Shown piece after piece: positions 13,421-18,588 of a stretch of 18,588 bases of DNA. Location of the stretch: NCBI GenBank assembly GCA_035575515.1, contig DATLXU010000054.1, positions 1-18,588 of the forward strand, read 5' to 3'. A model generated the notes under the pieces. The model saw only the letters and a list, made by a program, of their open reading frames with translations, was not told the origin of the DNA and did no database searches. The position numbers and the translations under genes were made by a program. The DNA is from DATLXU01 sp035575515. GTDB lineage: Bacteria > Acidobacteriota > Blastocatellia > UBA7656. Each line of letters starts with the position of its first letter. Positions within the stretch are counted from its first letter, which is position 1.

Positions 13421-14653
13421 ATGAGGGACGAAAGTGAACTGCTACATACCGGCGACCTGGTGAATTCAGGCGCGCTCGCTCGCACGAGCGGGCTGCTCGA
13501 CAAGAAAAGCAAATCGAAGAGGCGCGCAAGCACAGCAAAGCTAATCAACGCGCACTACATCGAAATCGAATATTTGCTCAACCGTATAGAAAGTTCAACC
13601 ACTCACTATCAAACGCTCGGAGTTGACCGCACGGCAACAAGCGAAGAGATTATCCTCGCCTACCATGATGCAGTGTCAATCCTTCATCATCCGTACTACA
13701 AAGTTCGCGCCGCAGTACCCGACGAAATGCTCGCAAGAATAGATCGGGCCTTCGGGAAAGTGTCCGTAGCTTTCTCTGTGCTAACCAATAACGGACAGAG
13801 AGTTGATTACGACCGCTCGCTTCATCGCAACATCTGCGCGCCGCCCGTTGTTGCGCCGAAGCCAGCAGAAATCAATGCAACAAGTCCTTTCAATGCAGCG
13901 GACGTAGAGAAAAAGTCTGCAAATGCAAAGATGGCTGCGCAGGAGATCGCAATGGCCGAGCAGCCTGTATTCTGGAAAGCCGCGCCTGATTCGCCCGGTG
14001 CCAATCGCCGACGCTGCGAGCGGTTCAAGCTCGTCGTTCCGGCGCTCGTCGCAGGCTACGAACGCAACGGCGGCAAATGGCAGGAGGTAGCAAAGACAAT
14101 TGACGTGAGCCGCATGGGAGTCGCTGTGCGAATGAAACGCCGGTTGCGAGTCGGGCTGGTTCTTCATGTGACTTTGCCGCTGCCGACGAAGCTGCGCAGC
14201 CACGGCTTTTCAGACGTCGGATACAATATGTACGCGATTGTGCGACGGGTCGAGCCCATCAAAGATGGCCTGAGAGTGGTCGGGCTTGAGTTCATTGGCA
14301 AGAACCCGCCCAACGGATTTCTTCATAATCCCAGCGCGGTATTCAGGACTGAGGAGTGGAACGGGCCTGACAGGCGCCGCGAGCCGCGATTCGATTTTTC
14401 AGAGCAGGTTGTTATTGAATATCTGGATGAATCGGAACAGATGATAAGGCGAGAGGTCACAGCGACGGAAAACGTCAGTCGAAGCGGCGCGCGGGTAATA
14501 GTCCAGGCGGCTCCGGTTGATTTCGAGATGGTGCGCCTAATTAGCCATCGTCATAATTTCAAAAGTCTCGCCGCAGTGCGCAATCAATACGTGGGTAAGG
14601 ACAACGTCGAGCGGCTATGTTTGCAATTCCTCGAAAGCAAGTGGCCCGTTTGA
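13421..14653 (+). CDS. Degenerate J-domain protein with two PilZ domains
   Basis: A 410-residue soluble protein of unusual layout. Residues about 62-133 form a J-like domain (HYQTLGVDRTATSEEIILAYH to RVDYDRSL), but the essential HPD is HPY (His90-Pro91-Tyr92), so DnaK stimulation is doubtful. A linker (about 140-190) leads to a first PilZ domain with RxxxR at Arg197/Arg201 and DVSRMG at 228-233. A second PilZ follows with RxxxR at Arg319/Arg323 and NVSRSG at 351-356. Both PilZ signatures for cyclic-di-GMP are intact. ATG at 13421 is chosen because AGGAG lies seven bases upstream; an ATG 12 codons earlier (13385) has none. It probably senses cyclic-di-GMP and relays it by protein contact. Partner and process are unknown; no motility or secretion genes are adjacent. 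Confidence 0.8.
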   Translation: MRDESELLHTGDLVNSGALARTSGLLDKKSKSKRRASTAKLINAHYIEIEYLLNRIESSTTHYQTLGVDRTATSEEIILAYHDAVSILHHPYYKVRAAVPDEMLARIDRAFGKVSVAFSVLTNNGQRVDYDRSLHRNICAPPVVAPKPAEINATSPFNAADVEKKSANAKMAAQEIAMAEQPVFWKAAPDSPGANRRRCERFKLVVPALVAGYERNGGKWQEVAKTIDVSRMGVAVRMKRRLRVGLVLHVTLPLPTKLRSHGFSDVGYNMYAIVRRVEPIKDGLRVVGLEFIGKNPPNGFLHNPSAVFRTEEWNGPDRRREPRFDFSEQVVIEYLDESEQMIRREVTATENVSRSGARVIVQAAPVDFEMVRLISHRHNFKSLAAVRNQYVGKDNVERLCLQFLESKWPV

Positions 14654-14655
14654 GA

Positions 14656-14684
14656 TTGAGAAACTGAAGAGTCAGCCGTAGAAT
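14656..14684 (+). promoter_or_regulatory. Sigma70-type promoter of the nitronate-monooxygenase-like gene
   Basis: TTGAGA (14656-14661), a 17-base spacer and TAGAAT (14679-14684) begin three bases past the J-PilZ stop. The predicted leader is about 54 bases, with GAGGAGG (14734-14740) before the ATG at 14745. Confidence 0.55.
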
Positions 14685-14744
14685 TGCGGAGGTTTGGATA
14701 CTCCCCCACAATCCCGTTTATTCAATTCAATTCGAGGAGGGGAC

Positions 14745-15758
14745 ATGCTCCGCACACGATTCTGCGATCTCTTTGGCATTGAGCTTCCAATCATCTGCGC
14801 TCCGATGGGGCCAGACATCACAAGCCCTGAGCTTGCGGCGGCGGTCAGCAATGCGGGCGGGCTTGGTTTAATTTCATTCGGCGCGTACCCGCCGCCTGCG
14901 CTGCGCGCTCTCATCAATCGAATGCGCGAGCTGACGGATAAGCCCTTCGGCATAAACTTCATTCTTCATTTCCCCGTCGAAGAGGCATTCACGGTTTGCA
15001 TCGAAGAGCGCGTGCCTGTGCTTTCTTTCTTCTGGGGCGACCCGTCGCCTTACGTCGAGCGAGCGCACGATGCGGGCTTGAAGGTGATTGAACAGGTCGG
15101 CTCAGTCACCGCAGCCGTGCGCTCAGCGCGCGCGGGCGTTGACGCAATCATCGCGCAAGGAAACGAAGCGGGTGGCCACATAGCTGGGACAGTTTCGACA
15201 ATGGCGCTCGTGCCGCGCGTCGTTGACGCGGTAGCTCCAACGCCGGTTGCTGCAGCGGGCGGTATTGCAGACGCTCGCGGGCTTGTCGCAGGATTGGCTC
15301 TGGGAGCCGATGCTGTCGTTATGGGAACTCGGCTGCTCGCATCAATCGAAGCTGCTGCTCATCCTATTTACAAGCAGAAGGTCTTGGAAGCGACCGAAGA
15401 AGACACAGTGCGCACGACGCTGTTTGGAGGCGGATGGCCGAATGCGCATCACCGCGCGCTGCGCACGAAGTTTGTCGAAGAATGGTTGAACGACGAATCT
15501 CGCGGCTCAGAGCAGCGGCCCGATGAACCTGTGATTGGAGAGTCAAACCTGGGCGGGCACCGGATTCCTGTGACGCGATTCATGAGCCTGCCGCCTTCTT
15601 CAAGCGCAAGCGGCGATATCGAATCAATGGCTATGCTCGCGGGTCAGGGCGTCGGGCTTGTCCACGAAATCAAGCCTGCTGCCGAAATCATTCGCGAGAT
15701 CGCCGAAGGCGCGCGACAGATAATTGAGAGTCGGCTCGATGTTGCATTGAAGGATTAA
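14745..15758 (+). CDS. Nitronate monooxygenase / 2-nitropropane dioxygenase-like flavoprotein
   Basis: A 337-residue FMN-dependent TIM-barrel protein of the nitronate monooxygenase family, which oxidises alkyl nitronates such as propionate-3-nitronate to the carbonyl compound plus nitrite. FabK-type enoyl-ACP reductases share the fold. Visible motifs are the N-terminal PIICAPMG strand, QGNEAGGH (138-145, the His being the family's catalytic base), PVAAAGGIADARG (167-179) and LGADAVVMGTR (186-196) for FMN phosphate binding. The ATG at 14745 has a strong GAGGAGG site four bases upstream, so the in-frame ATG 17 codons earlier is rejected. It has its own promoter and is followed by an 89-base gap. 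Its role here is probably detoxification or an uncharacterised oxidoreduction; the substrate is inferred from family only. Confidence 0.82.
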   Translation: MLRTRFCDLFGIELPIICAPMGPDITSPELAAAVSNAGGLGLISFGAYPPPALRALINRMRELTDKPFGINFILHFPVEEAFTVCIEERVPVLSFFWGDPSPYVERAHDAGLKVIEQVGSVTAAVRSARAGVDAIIAQGNEAGGHIAGTVSTMALVPRVVDAVAPTPVAAAGGIADARGLVAGLALGADAVVMGTRLLASIEAAAHPIYKQKVLEATEEDTVRTTLFGGGWPNAHHRALRTKFVEEWLNDESRGSEQRPDEPVIGESNLGGHRIPVTRFMSLPPSSSASGDIESMAMLAGQGVGLVHEIKPAAEIIREIAEGARQIIESRLDVALKD

Positions 15759-15773
15759 TCAGCCAGCTCAACA

Positions 15774-15802
15774 TTGACATGCAGTCTGGTTTGGCTTAGA
15801 AG
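15774..15802 (+). promoter_or_regulatory. Sigma70-type promoter of the first NTF2-like gene
   Basis: A consensus TTGACA (15774-15779), a 17-base spacer and TAGAAG (15797-15802). The predicted start near 15809 leaves about 40 bases of leader including AAAGGAGT before the ATG at 15848. Confidence 0.55.
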
Positions 15803-15847
15803 CATTCTGGTTTGACGTTTCGAGCGTCAGCGAAAGGAGTAAACGCT

Positions 15848-16231
15848 ATGACAGCCCCTAACAGTCAGATTGAGCGCGACCTGAAGCAAATGAGCAGCGA
15901 CTGGGTAGAAGCTCTCGCGCGTCGCGACACAGTGGCGCTCGACCGCATCATGGCCGATGACTGCACGTTCATCTATCCGCTAGAAGGCGATTCCAAGCAA
16001 CAGTTCATCGCCGATGTAGCATCGGGCGATCTAACGATTGACAAAATGACTCGCGAGAATGTTGAGGTTCGCGTCTATGGGCAGACGGGCGTGCTCACGG
16101 GTCTCGACACTGCGTCGTGGAATTATAAAGGGCGACATATAAGCGGGTATTACAGAACTATTCATGTCTATGCCGAACGCGAAGGGCGTTGGCAACTGGT
16201 CGCCATTCAAGCCTGCCCCATTCAACAATGA
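15848..16231 (+). CDS. NTF2/SnoaL-like (DUF4440-type) small protein
   Basis: A 127-residue protein with the cone-shaped NTF2-like fold pattern. An N-terminal helix pair (SDWVEALARRDTVALDRIMADD) is followed by strands with CTFIYP, VEVRVYGQTGVLTG, YYRTIHVYAEREGRWQLVAIQ. DUF4440/SnoaL relatives include ketosteroid-isomerase-like enzymes and many binding-only proteins, so no reaction can be assigned. ATG at 15848 follows the ribosome site AAAGGAGT; the longer frame from 15812 has no such site. It is 33 bases before the amidohydrolase and possibly cotranscribed with it, although that gene has its own -10-like element. A second member of the fold is encoded on the opposite strand just beyond the amidohydrolase. 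Confidence 0.75.
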   Translation: MTAPNSQIERDLKQMSSDWVEALARRDTVALDRIMADDCTFIYPLEGDSKQQFIADVASGDLTIDKMTRENVEVRVYGQTGVLTGLDTASWNYKGRHISGYYRTIHVYAEREGRWQLVAIQACPIQQ

Positions 16232-16249
16232 CGAGCGCACAATAACAAT

Positions 16250-16255
16250 TACAAT
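16250..16255 (+). promoter_or_regulatory. Candidate -10 for a leaderless amidohydrolase transcript
   Basis: TACAAT ends nine bases before the ATG at 16265, and no Shine-Dalgarno sequence occurs in the gap. No clear -35 is seen. If used, the transcript would start within a few bases of the start codon. The alternative is read-through from the NTF2-like gene. Confidence 0.35.
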
Positions 16256-16264
16256 ACTCACTCT

Positions 16265-17602
16265 ATGAGCGAATCTATCCTCATCAAGGGAGCGACTATA
16301 GTCACGCTCGATGGCGGCAACCGCATCCTCAACGGCGATGCGCTGGTCGAGCGTGGGCGCATAGCATCGCTCGATCCGTTGTCTTCATCGCGCGCCGACC
16401 AATCTGTTGATGAAGTGATTGATGCGCGGGGGCGCGTGCTGCTTCCGGGTTTCGTTCAGACTCACGTTCATCTCTGTCAGACGTTATTTCGCGGCGCGGC
16501 TGACGACCTCGCATTGATTGACTGGCTCAGGAAGCGCGTCTGGCCTATGGAAGCCGCGCACACAAAGGAATCTCTTTACGCATCGGCGCGACTGGGCATC
16601 GCCGAGTTGATTCGCGGCGGCACGACCTGCGCGCTGACGATGGAGACGGTCAATCACACGGAAGCAGTCTTCAAAGCTGTCGAAGAGTCTGGCTTTCGCG
16701 CGACTGTAGGCAAGTGCATGATGGACAAAGGCGAAGAAGTGCCCGAAGCCTTGCGCGAGCAGACAGAAGAATCCATTGCCGAATCGCTCGCTCTGCTTGA
16801 GCAATGGCACGGTCGCGCGGGCGGGCGAATACGTTATTGTTTTGCGCCGCGCTTTGCCGTCAGTTGCACAAGAGAGCTGCTTGAACGTGTTGCGAGGCTT
16901 TCGCGCGAGCGCGAAGTTTTGGTTCACACCCACGCATCCGAGAACCGCGATGAAGTTGAAATCGTCGAGCGCGAAACTGGCCAACGCAATATCGAATTTT
17001 TGAACGACGTCGGATTGGCGGCGTCGCACGTGGTGCTTGCTCACTGCATTCACCTTAGCGACGGCGAGCTTGAAATTCTTAGAGCGACAGGCGCGCACGT
17101 TGCTCATTGCCCGTCGTCGAATTTGAAGCTCGGCTCAGGCATCGCGCGCGTGCCTGAGATGCTTGAGCGCGGCATCTCGGTTTCGCTCGGAGCCGACGGC
17201 GCGCCGTGCAATAACCGGCTCGATATCTTCACTGAGATGCGCACGGCTGCGCTTATTCAAAAAGCCATTCACGGCCCGCAAGTCATGCCGGCGATGACCG
17301 CGCTCAGAATGGCGACAATGAATGGCGCGCGGGCGCTTGGGCTTGAGCGCGAGATCGGGAGCATCGAGGTCGGCAAGCGCGCCGATTTAATCCTTCTGAA
17401 TCTCAATCGCCTTCATACAACGCCGCAGCCAAATATTGCTTCAACGATTGTCTATGCTGCTAGCGCAAGCGATGTTGAGACCGTGATCATTGATGGGCGC
17501 GTTGTTATGCGTGACGGACAACTAACGGCGATGAACGAGCAAGAGGTTATCAACGAGGCACGCGCCGAAGCTGAGCGCATCAATCAGACGATCTCTCATT
17601 AA
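16265..17602 (+). CDS. Amidohydrolase, 5'-deoxyadenosine deaminase-like (AtzA/MtaD/SsnA group)
   Basis: A 445-residue metal-dependent deaminase of the amidohydrolase superfamily. Metal and catalytic residues are in place: HVH (67-69), HTHASE with His223 and Glu226, His260 of AHCIHL, and Asp311 of LGADGAPCNNRLD. N- and C-terminal strands (ILIKGATIVTLDG; VETVIIDGRVVMRDG) form the usual composite beta-sandwich. The QTHVHLCQTLFRGAADDLALIDWLRKR stretch (65-91) resembles enzymes named 5'-deoxyadenosine deaminase, which deaminate 5'-deoxyadenosine, a radical SAM by-product, and S-adenosylhomocysteine or methylthioadenosine. Alternatives are guanine/8-oxoguanine deaminase or SsnA, a relative that accompanies selenium-dependent molybdenum hydroxylases. 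It is cytoplasmic and lies 3 kb after such a hydroxylase. No ribosome site is seen before the ATG. Its stop overlaps the stop of the convergent gene. Confidence 0.8.
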   Translation: MSESILIKGATIVTLDGGNRILNGDALVERGRIASLDPLSSSRADQSVDEVIDARGRVLLPGFVQTHVHLCQTLFRGAADDLALIDWLRKRVWPMEAAHTKESLYASARLGIAELIRGGTTCALTMETVNHTEAVFKAVEESGFRATVGKCMMDKGEEVPEALREQTEESIAESLALLEQWHGRAGGRIRYCFAPRFAVSCTRELLERVARLSREREVLVHTHASENRDEVEIVERETGQRNIEFLNDVGLAASHVVLAHCIHLSDGELEILRATGAHVAHCPSSNLKLGSGIARVPEMLERGISVSLGADGAPCNNRLDIFTEMRTAALIQKAIHGPQVMPAMTALRMATMNGARALGLEREIGSIEVGKRADLILLNLNRLHTTPQPNIASTIVYAASASDVETVIIDGRVVMRDGQLTAMNEQEVINEARAEAERINQTISH

Positions 17603-18024
17603 TACTCAAGCGCGCCGGTGTGCATGATCAATCTCCATTCGCTTCCGATTTTCGTATAGACCTTGCAGACGCGCCCCTTCCAATGGTTGTCGTTGCCGTC
17701 GCCGTCGCGCCAGAGCGTGTCAATATCAACGACGGCGAACGCGCCATCACCTTCGTTTGAGACGACGATCTTTCTAATCTCTCTTCGATTATGGATGAGC
17801 GTGTGCGTGTCGAATAACTGTTGCCAGCCGCTTCGCCAGCGGTCGTAATCGAAGCGACCCCAGACTAAAACCCAATCCATCGGGTCATGCGATTGAGGCG
17901 TGCGCGGCCAGGGCCAGACCATGTCGGGGTGCCAGATCGTCATCAGCATATCTATGTCTTGAGTATCCCACGCCCGCGTCTCGCGGTTCACAATCTCTTC
18001 TATCTCTGCTATCACGTCTTTCAT
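17599..18024 (-). CDS. Second NTF2/SnoaL-like protein
   Basis: A 141-residue NTF2-like/SnoaL-type protein. The N-terminal helices (EEIVNRETRAWDTQDIDMLM) and WHPDMVWPWPRT are followed by sheet strands ending SEWRLIMHTGALEY. Its central segment is unusually rich in Trp and Asp (DPMDWVLVWGRFDYDRWRSGW), suggesting an aromatic-lined pocket, but no known active site is recognised. ATG at 18024 has AGGA six bases upstream. It lies 64 bases after the N-acetyltransferase and is probably cotranscribed with it. Its TAA overlaps the amidohydrolase TAA from the other strand by three bases. It is only distantly similar to the NTF2-like gene at 15848. Confidence 0.72.
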   Translation of the reverse strand: MKDVIAEIEEIVNRETRAWDTQDIDMLMTIWHPDMVWPWPRTPQSHDPMDWVLVWGRFDYDRWRSGWQQLFDTHTLIHNRREIRKIVVSNEGDGAFAVVDIDTLWRDGDGNDNHWKGRVCKVYTKIGSEWRLIMHTGALEY

Positions 18025-18088
18025 GTGGTTCCTTGGCTATGCGCGTCTCAGCGAGATGCTTATTCTACTGTAGAAACAAACAGAAATA

Positions 18089-18588
18089 TTATCGTATGAG
18101 CATTCTGCACGCGGATTGCTCAAGCTCGATTCCAAAATGCTTGCGCAGCGCAGCGTCGTACTCGGCTTCGTCTGCAAGCAATCTTTCATGCCGTTCGCCC
18201 TTTGCCGTTGTAATCAAGCGCATTCCTGTCAAAGTAATTCGCCCGGTTTCAGTTGCGCGCGAACAGGTGCGCTTCTGAGTGAATGACGACTGCGGCGAAG
18301 TCTGATGATAACGGCACATCTCAACGTAATCGCCAAGCTCATAAGGTCGAAGCGTGAAGCGATACTGTGGCCGCCACGAGCTTTCAGCACGCTCCTGCAT
18401 TATCAGCCAATCTTCCGAATCATTAACAATCCTATACGCGCCGCTCACTTGCTGCTGCTCTCCCCGCTCATCGAGCAACAGCGGCTCAACGAACGAATCG
18501 CCGAATCCGACATCGGCAAGCCATCGCTCAAGGAGGCGCACAAGTAAAGCCATGTGATCGAACGGCGGTCCGAAGCTTCCATCGGCTC
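18089..18588 (-). CDS. Arylamine N-acetyltransferase, C-terminal part (cut by window edge)
   Basis: The C-terminal 165 or so residues of an arylamine N-acetyltransferase, which moves acetyl groups from acetyl-CoA to arylamines, hydrazines and related amines by a Cys-His-Asp triad. Visible are DGSFGPPFDH with the triad His, WLADVGFGD with the triad Asp about 14 residues later, YRFTLRPYELGDYVEMCRYHQTSPQSSFTQ, and the closing RKHFGI segment, all in the family order. The catalytic Cys and N-terminal domain lie beyond base 18588. An internal Met at 18553 is not the start, since the frame and the homology continue upstream through the triad His. It probably leads the small NTF2-like gene in one transcript. 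Confidence 0.85.
   Translation of the reverse strand, partial: ADGSFGPPFDHMALLVRLLERWLADVGFGDSFVEPLLLDERGEQQQVSGAYRIVNDSEDWLIMQERAESSWRPQYRFTLRPYELGDYVEMCRYHQTSPQSSFTQKRTCSRATETGRITLTGMRLITTAKGERHERLLADEAEYDAALRKHFGIELEQSACRMLIR

Noticed and set aside
13781..14203. 140-residue minus-strand frame opposite the J-PilZ gene
   Set aside because: Cys/Arg-rich translation with no recognisable domain; the plus strand encodes intact PilZ motifs there.
14694..14744. Upstream ATG start for the nitronate-monooxygenase-like gene
   Set aside because: The extra 17 residues are unlike the family, and the strong GAGGAGG site points to the ATG at 14745.
16484..17107. 207-residue open frame on the minus strand within the amidohydrolase
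   Set aside because: It is antisense to a gene with complete catalytic motifs, has no family features or ribosome site, and follows from codon bias.
18089..18553. Complete small protein starting at the ATG at 18553
   Set aside because: The frame continues upstream with DGSFGPPFDH containing the N-acetyltransferase triad His, so this Met is internal.

Overview
The window reads as a chromosomal segment of a moderately GC-rich Gram-negative bacterium. It most resembles Acidobacteriota, perhaps class Blastocatellia. The clues are an Oar/CarboxypepD_reg-type TonB-dependent receptor, hopanoid-type lipid-modification genes with ATGA overlaps, an FeS-Mo hydroxylase without an FAD domain, and a 5'-deoxyadenosine-deaminase-like amidohydrolase. 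This assignment is inference from protein character only; no rRNA or other phylogenetic marker is present.

Left edge (1-468): decayed mobile DNA. A minus-strand fragment of an IS4-like DDE transposase, broken by an apparent one-base deletion, runs off the window. It abuts two hairpins resembling an IS200/IS605-type right end. A REP-like palindrome (434-449) lies just behind the last gene of the next operon.

Region 469-7460 (minus strand) is the most interesting part: a tightly packed seven-gene set. In order of transcription it holds a GT39/ArnT-like membrane glycosyltransferase, a secreted TPR protein, a B12-binding radical SAM protein (HpnJ-like), a YdjC/ChbG deacetylase (HpnK/NaxD-like), two tandem small SMR-type membrane proteins (ArnE/ArnF-like) and a GT21 ceramide-glucosyltransferase-like enzyme (HpnI-like). 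HpnI-HpnK-HpnJ is the known route to bacteriohopanetetrol cyclitol ether. The additional paired flippase-like subunits and ArnT-like transferase also match the logic of aminosugar transfer to lipid A (ArnC/D/EF/T, or FlmF2-NaxD-FlmK). The operon therefore looks like a combined pathway that builds, deacetylates, flips and perhaps transfers an amino-sugar lipid. An extended -10 sits at the head of the operon and a good sigma70-type promoter lies inside it, before the radical SAM gene.

Region 7461-13196 (plus): a 244-base divergent intergenic region, a TonB-dependent receptor, a 350-base intergenic region with a terminator-like hairpin and a promoter/leader, then a fused [2Fe-2S]/molybdopterin hydroxylase resembling selenium-dependent xanthine dehydrogenase.

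Region 13197-17602 (plus): a protein with a degenerate J-domain and two PilZ domains, a nitronate-monooxygenase-like flavoprotein, an NTF2/SnoaL-like protein and an amidohydrolase of the 5'-deoxyadenosine deaminase / SsnA / AtzA group. Each of the first three has its own recognisable promoter; the amidohydrolase has only a -10-like element.

Region 17599-18588 (minus): a second NTF2/SnoaL-like gene whose stop codon overlaps that of the amidohydrolase tail-to-tail, and the C-terminal part of an arylamine N-acetyltransferase cut by the window edge. No tRNA, rRNA or CRISPR array was seen.
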